A DNA stretch of 28,381 bases, taken from assembly GCA_964347415.1 (NCBI GenBank), contig CAYFYJ010000011.1, positions 1-28,381 of the forward strand, in the 5' to 3' direction. The notes under the pieces were generated by a model that worked only from the letters and a program-made list of their open reading frames with translations, was not told where the DNA came from and did no database searches. This DNA comes from CAYFYJ01 sp964347415 (GTDB lineage Archaea > Aenigmatarchaeota > Aenigmatarchaeia > CG10238-14). This document shows, in pieces, positions 8,001-14,870 of the stretch; position 1 is the first letter of the stretch, and the number at the start of each line of letters is the position of its first letter. The position numbers and the translations under genes are program-made.

Positions 8001-9672
8001 TGCCCAATGACTGACTAAACGTTCTAAAGCCAGAGGTCAATCTTTCGTTAATAGCTGATATGTTTATGGATAGACCTATAAATCTCTTGGCTACTGCTGT
8101 TATGATGTCTGTTGTTATTTTTGTCAGGAGACTTAGTGATTGGGTGATTGTCCGCGAGATATTCTGTAGTGGCTCTATTAAAGTATTAATTTGTAAAGAT
8201 TGGGCTATCGCTCTTGGCAGATTCTTTATTTTTTCAATAACAGTCTGGATTGCCATGCTTTGAGGTAAGAATACGAAGGAGCCTTGTGTTCTTATGTTTG
8301 AAGCTATGTAAGCAATAGATAGAGTTTCCATTCTGATAGAATCTGAACTTCTTGGTGCTGAAAGGGATAAGGAAATGCTTTGGCCGATATTCCTATATTC
8401 TACTATTCCTGTTATTGCAATGGTAGTATTGGCTTGATAATATTCGGATGCATTATAGTAAAGAGTTGAATTATCAGTGATGTTACACTTCGGATAATAA
8501 TCTTCTGTAGATAAACCGCTAGTATCCCAATACCAGATGGCATGCCCAGTGGAATTTGTATAATTAACTCCAAGATAACTTGAGCCACTAGCACTCTCGT
8601 TATAGAAATAAACATCATATCCAGCTATTGGACCTGAACCAGTAGTATTGGTATCATTGACAAAACAGACTAATTTAACTGTATCTCCTTTACTAACAGA
8701 TCCACCATCAGGAGAAGTCCAAGTTATGTTAGACCAGCCCCACATTGTGAAGTTTATTATCTGGCCCTGGTTAAGAGTACTGTTATCTTTTCCAGAAGTG
8801 TCATTTGCATATATTATCCAACCTATTACTCTTGGCTCACCCGTTTGATTTTGCCAAGTAAAATTAACCGTTATTGGCCCTGTACCGCTGATGTCTCTTG
8901 GTGAGCCATAGACTCCTTCTGTATAATTTGTACCTGTACTGTCAGTTTCATTTGTCCAAAGCCAAGCAAAATCTAGATTAGTATCATCCTCCCATACAGT
9001 AGATATGTTGACCACATCGCCTCTGTATATTTTATAGCTACTGTTGTCTTGTGCCTGCGACCAAGTTGGTGGTGTTGCGTCTGATGGTGCATAAGTAACA
9101 CTTATATTAACTAAATCGCTTCTAAATGTTGGGTTTTTGTTACCTGAATCAACTGCTACAATTATTAAGTATCCACTAGAATTTACATAAACATTATTTA
9201 GTTCAGAGATATTCGAACCTGTTACGATACCATCCTGTGTTGTTTGCCCATGGCTTCCTATAAGCACCCATGCGGCAGGATCTGTCCAATTCCAAAAATA
9301 GAGTTCATTACTTCCTTTGTCACCATAACCCTCCCAATAAAAGTCTATTTTAGATATTGTAGAAACATCTTCATCAATTTTGAACTCAAAAGTATGGGCT
9401 GGGTTTATAGCTGCACCACCACCACCAGTTTCTATTCTTTGGTCATTGCTAGCTTCCATGTCGGTGTATTCAGAAGTTGCGAGTTCATAGTCCCTTTGAT
9501 ATGGGCCTACAGGAGGACCATCATTCCCAGCAGAAGTATTAACATGAAAACCCCAAAAATTTGTACCTGCAGCAGTCGAATTGTAGATATGAACACTTGC
9601 AAAAACATTTGGAGAAAATAGAATAAGGAAAAATGTAACTGATAAGCAAAGTATAACTAATTTTTTATTCAT
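5053..9672 (-). CDS. Giant membrane-anchored surface protein with about 31 twenty-residue repeats
   Basis: The 1539-residue protein starts with a signal peptide (residues 1-26, ending FSPNVFAS). Next come Ig-like/beta-rich domains rich in N-x-S/T sequons (about 27-420). A long array (about 425-1205) is made of 20-residue units with consensus [FSPL]-R-x-h-[ST]-Q-[SA]-h-x-h-x-x-h-h-x-[RK]-h-x-x-h. After it come a Cys cluster (SCESVGYYWCSNACQSEPC, about 1220-1244), a Thr/Pro/Gly linker, a NEW3/CARDB-like beta domain, one transmembrane helix (about 1494-1520) and a basic cytoplasmic tail ending KKRMRKRG. Five units carry an extra 22-23 residues. The start ATG overlaps the end of the small winged-helix gene by 8 nt. 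Expected topology is outside the cell with a C-terminal anchor. I do not recognise the repeat as a named family. An adhesin or fibre role is inferred. Confidence 0.9.
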   Translation of the reverse strand: MNKKLVILCLSVTFFLILFSPNVFASVHIYNSTAAGTNFWGFHVNTSAGNDGPPVGPYQRDYELATSEYTDMEASNDQRIETGGGGAAINPAHTFEFKIDEDVSTISKIDFYWEGYGDKGSNELYFWNWTDPAAWVLIGSHGQTTQDGIVTGSNISELNNVYVNSSGYLIIVAVDSGNKNPTFRSDLVNISVTYAPSDATPPTWSQAQDNSSYKIYRGDVVNISTVWEDDTNLDFAWLWTNETDSTGTNYTEGVYGSPRDISGTGPITVNFTWQNQTGEPRVIGWIIYANDTSGKDNSTLNQGQIINFTMWGWSNITWTSPDGGSVSKGDTVKLVCFVNDTNTTGSGPIAGYDVYFYNESASGSSYLGVNYTNSTGHAIWYWDTSGLSTEDYYPKCNITDNSTLYYNASEYYQANTTIAITGIVEYRNIGQSISLSLSAPRSSDSIRMETLSIAYIASNIRTQGSFVFLPQSMAIQTVIEKIKNLPRAIAQSLQINTLIEPLQNISRTITQSLSLLTKITTDIITAVAKRFIGLSINISAINERLTSGFRTFSQSLGISETATKIHSFLRALSQSIGITDAIKSMILIFKNTTQPLNVNVVVSNIYNRLRAITQAVNMSVLIGKIYSNFKLLTQSFALNTAIERIQTFLKTLPQSMAIQTVIEKIKNLPRMIAQSLQINTLIEPLQNISRTITQSLSLLTKITTDVILALTRRFVGLSINISAINERLTSGFRTFSQSLGINGIITRLRSIPRTITQAMGISDVISMLRTLSKTITQSIGITNMIEKSSSLSKEIAQFFNMNSVIERVKSMPKILSETLNINDAIKKIYSSVRILSQTLSMNAIATKLKTIFRELSQSLTANAVITRLATILRQTSEYFTTNAVTGKFTLISKLISQSFSVSSLSERIANIFRLLTQTLNANILTGRIVDAIRNLSQNLGLTNVATRLTSVFRTLTQSISILSQITSRTFKTYERIVNVALSISQMVSRISFMFRSTSQSLNIGNITTRLSSFFRTVGQAVNLMSIVDRFRLLTRVVSQSFSTTSLITRLGSITRVLSQSFSTTSLITRITYISRTIPQSILVATSAIGGRISQFYERIVSTTIMVSDIIRRLFYASRTMTGSFVISDVMTRLTEISRVLSQSLNITGFITSMTSQVYEKIFSVYFAINQFVQKIRTVPRTVSQATNLSLITSRVASVFRNIFSPIWLRFRLLFPPWMFLTQSSCESVGYYWCSNACQSEPCDVPTTTVPSGGGPPITGGPIVVAKRLDFTIDKDFIKVVLKPDGIEKRLINISNTGDTDLTMTVNLKNLEDFLVFPGGVSEYTFDLGMGKAKSIQLNFFVSEEQEPGVFPGEVVVTGDGIEKVITVVVEIESMEALFDIDVEIPQKYKEVLPGEEVLVQLIIYNVKRTGRVDVDVEYGLQDLAGNVIVSEHETLAVEMQVSIARSLDVPFDIEPGNYVLYATVKYDGTVGTGSDIFRAITKKGIGIETSVILSLTAGVSIPTIIVVTLILYKRNYKIYVYRKNLEIMKNIKKRMRKRG
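6466..6562. repeat. Near-identical 60-bp tandem duplication inside the repeat array
   Basis: The string TTATCAGACTAGTCGTACTA and about 13 following bases occur twice exactly 60 bp apart, beginning at 6471 and 6531. Each copy encodes SQSFSTTSLITR, so this is one 20-residue unit duplicated recently enough for the DNA to remain the same. Confidence 0.9.
7451..7720. repeat. 270-bp segmental duplication, copy 1
   Basis: Nearly identical over 270 bp to 8000-8269, offset 549 bp (183 codons), with only scattered differences. It encodes the block from LPQSMAIQTVIEKIKNL through a 43-residue long unit to FRTFSQSLGI. The high DNA identity against a diverged background of other units points to a recent segmental duplication or gene conversion. 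Confidence 0.9.
8000..8269. repeat. 270-bp segmental duplication, copy 2
   Basis: Partner of 7451-7720. Both copies start at the same ATGCCCAATGACTGACTAAA point and end at TTGAGGTAA in plus-strand reading, which keeps the reading frame and the 20-residue phase. Confidence 0.9.
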
Positions 9673-9868
9673 TTCCTTTCCAACCTCTCACCTTGAATAA
9701 TTTGGCCATACCAATATCTCTACGAACGACTTTTCTCTCTGCTTCGAGAACGGCTAAATATTTAGAAGAAGTAGAATAATGGATCCTTAGAATTTTAGAA
9801 ACATCAGTTATCGTTAAACCGCCCTCTTGTTTCTGAAGTAGTTTCAAGATTCTATTTTTTATCAACAT
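9665..9868 (-). CDS. Small winged-helix DNA-binding regulator, first copy
   Basis: The 67-residue protein is one winged helix-turn-helix domain. The recognition region is GLTITDVSKILRIHYSTSSK and the wing is KVVRRDIGMAKLFKVR. It resembles the 86-residue regulator at 27023-27283 (shared pattern GLT..x..S..h..x.[ST]..KY...L then RR.hG.A.L). It overlaps the start of the giant repeat protein by 8 nt, so the two are cotranscribed. Its upstream region has TTAAC/GTTAA inverted repeats next to a TATA box, suggesting autoregulation. The role is inferred from family and position. Confidence 0.8.
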   Translation of the reverse strand: MLIKNRILKLLQKQEGGLTITDVSKILRIHYSTSSKYLAVLEAERKVVRRDIGMAKLFKVRGWKGNE

Positions 9869-9988
9869 TGATTAACAACCTTCGCTACTAATGTTAACTG
9901 TTAATAATATATATCGATTCGACCGTTAATAAAACCATTCCAACAGAAAACTAGTGTTTAAAGTTTCTAAAAATCAATATTTTATTAT
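9869..9988. promoter_or_regulatory. Divergent promoter region with inverted-repeat operator candidates
   Basis: The minus-strand TATA (TATATATTA, about 9905-9913) serves the regulator gene. The palindrome TTAACTGTTAA is at 9894-9904, with further half-sites TTAAC at 9872-9876 and GTTAA at 9925-9929. The 9-mer CATTAGTAG (minus, 9885-9893) also occurs in the leader of the second regulator gene (27293-27301). On the plus strand TTTAAAG near 9957-9963 is spaced for a near-leaderless start at 9989. Confidence 0.5.
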
Positions 9989-10426
9989 ATGCTAGACTGG
10001 ATTTTAAAGCCATTTGATCGGAATATAAGCTACAAGAGATTGGCTGGTATTTGGTTTTTATTCTTCATAACTGGGATAACATTAACAACATTGTTAACGC
10101 CACTGTCTCCTTCATTCATAAAAACAGAAGAACAGATAGTATCTACATTTTGTACGCCGTTAAATATGTTAGAAGTTGGTATAGCGTTTTTCACAGAAAC
10201 CATGATATTTTTTCTGTTGCCGTACAAACTGAAAGGTAAGAAGGGTGCTATGGTTGGTATAGCTGTGTGGATAGGACTTCATCTGCTCAGCAAGAACATA
10301 CCAATCGTCTTATACATATCATTAATGGGTTATTTCTACTACCGCTGTTTAGAAATAGGAAGATGGAAGGCCATAATGGTTTTTCACTTCATACCCAATT
10401 TTTTGGGAATTTTGAGCTGCCTTTAA
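9989..10426 (+). CDS. CPBP-like integral membrane protein with altered first motif
   Basis: The 145-residue protein has about four membrane helices. The order WIGLHLL ... GYFYYRCLEIGRWKAIMV ... HFIPN matches motifs 2 and 3 of the CPBP (CAAX protease/bacteriocin-processing, ABI) family, with the two expected histidines and the following Asn. Motif 1, normally EExxxR, appears as FFTETMIFFLL, with one Glu and no clear Arg, so peptidase activity is doubtful. It is transcribed away from the surface-protein operon and precedes two further membrane or secreted protein genes on the same strand. Confidence 0.5.
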   Translation: MLDWILKPFDRNISYKRLAGIWFLFFITGITLTTLLTPLSPSFIKTEEQIVSTFCTPLNMLEVGIAFFTETMIFFLLPYKLKGKKGAMVGIAVWIGLHLLSKNIPIVLYISLMGYFYYRCLEIGRWKAIMVFHFIPNFLGILSCL

Positions 10427-10461
10427 ATATCAAAATCATAAATAAAATTAGGGGGGTTGGC

Positions 10462-11034
10462 TTGAGATACAAAAAATTCATCTTCTGGTTAATCATATTC
10501 TTTGGCTACATAGCATTTTTACATCTCCTCTCTACCCCAGTTGAGACATCAACAGCAGGAACGGTAAAAGAGGGGTTTAGTGGAGGCCCTTTCGTAGTTC
10601 CAGGAATAAGCAATACAGTTAGTGTTCAAATAATTCGAGCACCGAGAGAATACTGGTTTGGCATTATCAAAGCGCCAGCATATGTGCTCGGAATGAACAT
10701 AGATTCGTTAAATCATTTAGTTATCGATTATGCTATGCCTTTGCTTCTTTTGGTTTTCATTGTATGGGGAGTTATTACGCATTTTAAGGGAGGAAGTAGA
10801 GGTTCAGTTTTAGCCGGTTTTGAAGAATTTAAAGGAATGCGGTTTGTTGAAACAATAGAGGAGGGAGAAAATATGAATAAAGGCGTGTTTATGAATAAAA
10901 AGGTGTTAAAGGGGTTGGCAAGAGGCTTAGGTATTGGAATTTTGCTCGCTTTCTTTGCTTTTTTACTCGGAGATAGTCCTACCATAGCCGTACTATTGCT
11001 AGTACTCTACATGGAAATCAGACTAGGGGAGTAA
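10462..11034 (+). CDS. Unrecognised membrane protein with about three TM helices
   Basis: TTG at 10462 is chosen because a GGGGGG Shine-Dalgarno (10451-10456) lies 5 nt upstream and an N-terminal membrane helix (FIFWLIIFFGYIAFLHLL) begins just after it. The open frame extends further upstream, but only across the previous gene. The 190-residue product has an extracytoplasmic loop of about 90 residues, a second helix (YAMPLLLLVFIVWGVI), a polar segment and a C-terminal hydrophobic hairpin. No family is recognised. It lies 35 nt after the CPBP-like gene, probably in one operon. Confidence 0.65.
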   Translation: MRYKKFIFWLIIFFGYIAFLHLLSTPVETSTAGTVKEGFSGGPFVVPGISNTVSVQIIRAPREYWFGIIKAPAYVLGMNIDSLNHLVIDYAMPLLLLVFIVWGVITHFKGGSRGSVLAGFEEFKGMRFVETIEEGENMNKGVFMNKKVLKGLARGLGIGILLAFFAFLLGDSPTIAVLLLVLYMEIRLGE

Positions 11035-11046
11035 ATATATTTAAGG
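11033..11046 (+). promoter_or_regulatory. TATA box for the secreted protein gene
   Basis: AAATATATTTAAG overlaps the stop of the preceding gene and is followed 30 bp later by the ATG at 11077. This gives a short leader of a few bases. Confidence 0.45.
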
Positions 11047-11076
11047 GAAAAAATACGAAATATAAGATAAGAGAAC

Positions 11077-11673
11077 ATGAAAAAATATTTGTTATTAGCA
11101 TTGGTTTTAGTTTTAGTAGTAGGGGCTTTTCTAGCAAGTCAATTCACAAGCATGGTATCCATACCTGGTGCTATAAATGAAGGACTGGAACATGGTGGTG
11201 CGACATGCTATCAAATCATTAGAGCAAATGGTATGACAGAGGATCTAGGCTGCAGACACAACCTTTTCATGGATGATGGTAAAAGGTTTTTGGCGAATCA
11301 AACAGGCACAAACCCATCTACAAATAAGATAGATGAGATGTGGTTGGGTAATAGCAATTTCAGTGGGGGTTCTAGTGCGGCAAACTTCGATTCTGGGACA
11401 ACTGTTTATGGCGATGGTACTTACGGCTTGAATGCATCAAACTGCACGGGCTTCCATTTAGGAAATTGGGCAATCGGAGGAACTGGGGTAGGGAATATAA
11501 CTGCAAGTTGTTTATGGACTGCTGCTCAAACAGCTACAGTCTGGTCAACTGCACTAAACTGCTCGGATTGTTCAGAAAGCACTGAGTTTTTTGCAGTAAA
11601 CAATTTCACGACAGTCGCTACGCTCGGAGTAGGCGACCAGTTGAACGTGACTTGGTACGTGTGGAGCTCTTAG
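11077..11673 (+). CDS. Secreted protein resembling viral/phage structural domains
   Basis: The 198-residue protein has an N-terminal signal/anchor (MKKYLLLALVLVLVVGAFLA), several N-glycosylation sequons and six or more cysteines in the mature part. The mature region follows a layout common in archaeal virus and prophage structural proteins: an HNLFMDDGKRFLANQ segment, a short strand around DEMWLGNSN, and an ending VGDQLNVTWYVWSS (compare the gDtLtvTWtI endings of such proteins). That likeness is from memory of pattern, not a search. It could be a cell-surface or pilus-like subunit. It ends at a strong bidirectional terminator. Confidence 0.7.
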   Translation: MKKYLLLALVLVLVVGAFLASQFTSMVSIPGAINEGLEHGGATCYQIIRANGMTEDLGCRHNLFMDDGKRFLANQTGTNPSTNKIDEMWLGNSNFSGGSSAANFDSGTTVYGDGTYGLNASNCTGFHLGNWAIGGTGVGNITASCLWTAAQTATVWSTALNCSDCSESTEFFAVNNFTTVATLGVGDQLNVTWYVWSS

Positions 11674-11688
11674 AAGTAGCCAATAATT

Positions 11689-11718
11689 AAAAAACAAGAA
11701 AATCAATTCTTGTTTTTT
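11689..11718. terminator. Bidirectional hairpin terminator
   Basis: A perfect 12-bp inverted repeat, AAAAAACAAGAA (11689-11700) and TTCTTGTTTTTT (11707-11718), encloses a 6-nt loop. It lies between two convergent genes and gives a T run after the stem on either strand. Confidence 0.8.
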
Positions 11719-11751
11719 ATTCTATTATTTGACTCTGGATTAGAGATAATT

Positions 11752-12975
11752 TTATTGGCTTTCCTTGTGTTCGCCCCATTTTTCATAAAGTTTCGTCCAT
11801 TCATCCTCTTCTTTACGTCTATGTGTGAACAGAAACATTATTATCAGTACAGTTACGATTATTACTAAACTTAAAAATTGGTATATCAATGATTCCATTT
11901 TGAACATCCCTTCTTCAATCGTCCTCGTTGTTCCTAATACGACAAGGCTCGAAGGTTCCCGAATGGAGGTTTCTTTGGCTGCTGATATAAATTCGATTGT
12001 ATATTCCCCGGCATGCGCATCCCAAGGGACATCTAGACCAACGATGAACATCCTTGATTTGTTAGGTTCTACCTCATAGATAGTAGAAGGCCATCTATTC
12101 AACCACTTTAAAGGAATACCTTTTGTGATAATTTGAAGATCATGGACTGAATCATTCCCTATGTTGTCGACGGTAATACTCAGATCCTTTGATTTTCCTT
12201 GCTCAATCTCGATAACAGGAGGGACCCCATCCATCTTTAGCTTGGGCATGTATTCCTCAGGACTGACAAAAAATTGTCCAAAACTTGATGCAACCAATGA
12301 ATCAAGATATCTAACTTCAGTAGATAGAGTATAGAGACCAGACTTTGTTGGGGCCCTTAAGAATATAGGTCTAGATGATTCTGATTCAGACTCAAGAAAC
12401 GTGGTATATTGTCCTGACACATCTGTTCCTTGAATCATATAATTGACCACGACATCCATTTCTTTCATCCCCCTGTTGACCACAGTCATAAGTGCTATCA
12501 CATCCTTACCCGGATAAGGAAAGGTCGTTATTATATCCACTGAGGCATCGAATGGCCCAAACTCACTATTTGGTTTCACATCGATAATCTTAGTATTGTA
12601 CAATTTGAATTCATAAATATCCCAAACTTCAGCACGAATTTTAAGGGTTTCTAAGGTTTTCGGAACGAATTCTGTTGTACCCATCCAAGTCTCACCGGCT
12701 TCTATTTCGATATCAAAATTCTCTCCCAGTCTCACGATACCATTCTTCAAAACATAGAGTTTAACTTTGAACGAGCCGCCAACATCTCCAGTATTTCTAA
12801 CCCCTATGGTTATTTCAGATTCTTTATCGATAATCGGAGTTTCAGGATGAATGTAGAGTCCTGTAACCTTGGCATTTGGCTCTGCAATTATTCCAGAATA
12901 GACCTGAGTTAATGATACAGTGATTAAAACAATCGATAAAATAAATACCAGTGGAATTTTCATAATAAATCCCAT
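11752..12975 (-). CDS. Membrane-anchored CARDB/NEW3-like surface protein
   Basis: The 407-residue protein has a signal peptide (PLVFILSIVLITVSLTQVYS). Two or three beta-sandwich domains follow, with phrases typical of CARDB/NEW3 modules (ITIGVRNTGDVGGSFKVKLY, DLSITVDNIGNDSVHDLQI). It ends with one membrane helix (LSLVIIVTVLIIMFLF) and a short charged cytoplasmic tail ending EKWGEHKESQ. The same plan (beta domains, single C-terminal helix, short tail) occurs in three other proteins of this window. ATG 12975 and ATG 12963 are both possible starts. A TATA-like TTAAATTTATTTT about 25-35 bp upstream favours a near-leaderless transcript. Confidence 0.8.
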   Translation of the reverse strand: MGFIMKIPLVFILSIVLITVSLTQVYSGIIAEPNAKVTGLYIHPETPIIDKESEITIGVRNTGDVGGSFKVKLYVLKNGIVRLGENFDIEIEAGETWMGTTEFVPKTLETLKIRAEVWDIYEFKLYNTKIIDVKPNSEFGPFDASVDIITTFPYPGKDVIALMTVVNRGMKEMDVVVNYMIQGTDVSGQYTTFLESESESSRPIFLRAPTKSGLYTLSTEVRYLDSLVASSFGQFFVSPEEYMPKLKMDGVPPVIEIEQGKSKDLSITVDNIGNDSVHDLQIITKGIPLKWLNRWPSTIYEVEPNKSRMFIVGLDVPWDAHAGEYTIEFISAAKETSIREPSSLVVLGTTRTIEEGMFKMESLIYQFLSLVIIVTVLIIMFLFTHRRKEEDEWTKLYEKWGEHKESQ

Positions 12976-13031
12976 ATAATTAATTTATGATTTGCTGTAA
13001 AATAAATTTAATAGTAGGATAGATCAATAAA

Positions 13032-14003
13032 TTATTCCTCTAGAGCTTCCAAAAACCATTTCGGTATCTTGGCCAACTCTTTCTCGATATAATAACTCAC
13101 TTTATTAACTCCTTTTTTTGGTCTGTAAACTTCAGCCCTCTCAGCAACATAATCCGCAATCATCCTTGGAATGTTTTTGTTGGTTATATCAGCTATCTTC
13201 ATACCAGGGCAAATATTAGCCTCTATGACTAAAGGTTTGCCTTTAGGAGTCTCTATTACATCAATACCACATATTTCTGCTCCAATAGCTCTAGCAGATC
13301 TAACAGCAATTCTTCCTAACGTACTGTCAACCTTGTATGGGACACCTTTTCCACCAGAAGCAAGATTAGATCGTTTGCCGCCTTTTTTTGCTATTCTTTT
13401 CATCGATGCTACAACATTCTTCCCAACCACTATGATTCTTATATCCTCTCCAGGATTCCTAACATATTTTTCGATGAACAATGGTTGGTGCAACACATTC
13501 AGAGTATCGATTAATGAGAAAGCATTCTCTTCATCATCGGAAAACATTACTCCTTTCCCACCAGAACCACCTAACAGTTTCATGACGATTGGTGGTTTCA
13601 ACTCTGAGACAACTCTCTTCGCACTCGGTGGGGACATAGTCAAATAAGTTTCTGGAACAGGAACTTTGGCTCGATTTAAAACTTCTAAAGTCAGATACTT
13701 ATCATGAGATATTAGAATCGATTCCGGTTTCATCGGAACATAAACGCCGGATTCTACCAAGTATTTAGTTATCAAATAACCAAACGTGGATTTAGATGTG
13801 CCGATTCTAGGGACAACGGCATCAAAACCAGTTAAGTCAATCTCTCTGTAATAAATCGGAAACTTACTTTTCTTAACGCCGATTCTAATCCCTTCGGTTG
13901 GAACAAATAACACTGACGAGAATCTGTCAGACTCTTTCATGGCCTCAAATATCTTCATCGTTGACGGTGAACGTTTTTTGCTACCTATGACGCATGCTTT
14001 CAT
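13032..14003 (-). CDS. RimK-type ATP-grasp amino-acid ligase
   Basis: The 323-residue protein has the ATP-grasp order: an N-terminal Rossmann-like domain, the nucleotide loop MKLLGGSGGKGVMF, FIEKYVRNPGEDIRIIVVG, and the Mg-binding end VIEANICPGMKIAD. RimK relatives ligate amino acids, often glutamate, to protein C-termini or small acids. The substrate here is unknown. Its start overlaps the upstream retropepsin gene by 23 nt, a pairing that recurs as rimB-rimK in bacteria and supports a shared pathway of adding and trimming residues. Confidence 0.88.
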   Translation of the reverse strand: MKACVIGSKKRSPSTMKIFEAMKESDRFSSVLFVPTEGIRIGVKKSKFPIYYREIDLTGFDAVVPRIGTSKSTFGYLITKYLVESGVYVPMKPESILISHDKYLTLEVLNRAKVPVPETYLTMSPPSAKRVVSELKPPIVMKLLGGSGGKGVMFSDDEENAFSLIDTLNVLHQPLFIEKYVRNPGEDIRIIVVGKNVVASMKRIAKKGGKRSNLASGGKGVPYKVDSTLGRIAVRSARAIGAEICGIDVIETPKGKPLVIEANICPGMKIADITNKNIPRMIADYVAERAEVYRPKKGVNKVSYYIEKELAKIPKWFLEALEE

Positions 14004-14367
14004 TCAAATCTCCTAATTTATGTGATTTATGTGATCTAGAGATATCTATAATAAAGTTTGAAAATATTGCATCCCTACCTATAAGTACTTTATACCTTCT
14101 AGAACTCCTATCCGAGACGTTTGCTTTAATATTCAGCTTTTTTCCCTTTATCTTCAATTTAATATCGACGAGTGGTCTGAGACTCTTACCATGAACGCTA
14201 AAAGTAGTAGTTTTTCCAACAGGATTAACACCAAGCCCTGAGATGATTTGTTTGTTAATGCTCGTTCTCTCAGATCCAGTGTCGAATTTAGCCATAACTT
14301 CGATTTCTTTTTTCGGGCCAATGATTTTTACTGGTTCGACCAGACCCACTATGATCTTTCTCATCAA
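13981..14367 (-). CDS. RimB-like retropepsin-type aspartic peptidase
   Basis: The 128-residue protein carries AKFDTGSERTSI with Asp29-Thr-Gly, the catalytic triplet of retropepsin folds, and IGRDAIFSNFIID near the end, corresponding to the conserved hydrophobic-hydrophobic-Gly-Arg/Asp segment. It matches the family often annotated 'ATP-dependent zinc protease' or RimB (COG4067), found next to RimK ligases. It would act as a homodimer, since only one DTG is present. The minus-strand TATA-like TTTTTAAATAAAC at about 14385-14397 is close to the start, suggesting a nearly leaderless transcript for the two-gene operon. Confidence 0.82.
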   Translation of the reverse strand: MMRKIIVGLVEPVKIIGPKKEIEVMAKFDTGSERTSINKQIISGLGVNPVGKTTTFSVHGKSLRPLVDIKLKIKGKKLNIKANVSDRSSRRYKVLIGRDAIFSNFIIDISRSHKSHKLGDLNESMRHR

Positions 14368-14446
14368 TAAGAATTCGGGAATAGTTTATTTAAAAATTAT
14401 CAAAAAGTTAAATAATAATACTTAAACCCATATTTTAATTGGTTGT

Positions 14447-14851
14447 ATGGCATCGAAGAAGATTCCTAGAGAGCATTTTGTAATCAACATCATAAAGGAA
14501 GTAATGAGAAGAAGAGGAGTTGTTCAATCTCAAGAGGATTTGTGTGCTATAGTTCTGGAAACGTTGAGAAAATACGATAAAACTTATGTGCTTTCTCCAA
14601 GAAGAACCAAAAACCTCGTTATAAAAATTCCTAATATCGAAATAAAGGCAAAGACTAAACGTATGCCAAGAATGACTAAACTTGAGAAATGTCCTGTATG
14701 TAATAAAAAATTCAATAAGATATATGGAAAGAACTTGTTGAACAAAAAAATCCATATTGGTTATGTTTGTGAAAGATGTGGTTATACAACTGATTTGGAA
14801 GCTTTTATGCCCATGAAATACGTATTTATTTTGAAAAACAAGAGAAAATAG
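14447..14851 (+). CDS. Conserved archaeal-type zinc-ribbon protein
   Basis: The 134-residue protein has an N-terminal helical, winged-helix-like segment (residues 7-60) and a basic linker. A C-terminal zinc ribbon uses Cys82-Pro-Val-Cys85 and Cys108-Glu-Arg-Cys111. It is very basic overall, suiting nucleic-acid or ribosome binding. I cannot name the family. It is 19 nt upstream of the MscL gene and divergent from the retropepsin gene. The promoter is probably the AAATAATAATACTTAAAC stretch at about 14409-14426. Confidence 0.75.
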   Translation: MASKKIPREHFVINIIKEVMRRRGVVQSQEDLCAIVLETLRKYDKTYVLSPRRTKNLVIKIPNIEIKAKTKRMPRMTKLEKCPVCNKKFNKIYGKNLLNKKIHIGYVCERCGYTTDLEAFMPMKYVFILKNKRK

Positions 14852-14870
14852 ATTAATGGAGGGGGGTTGA

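Noticed and set aside
5053..9672. The repeats as a CRISPR array or a non-coding tandem repeat
   Set aside because: The 60-bp periodicity is a protein-level repeat in one long open frame. Most units are divergent in DNA and there are no constant repeats with unique spacers.
10267..10461. N-terminal extension of the three-TM protein back to ATG 10267
   Set aside because: It lies entirely within the CPBP-like gene in another frame, while a strong Shine-Dalgarno and a membrane helix begin at TTG 10462.
11077..11673. Part of an integrated provirus
   Set aside because: Only one protein has a virus-like look. No integrase, terminase, capsid gene or attachment repeat is seen at the nearby tRNA genes.
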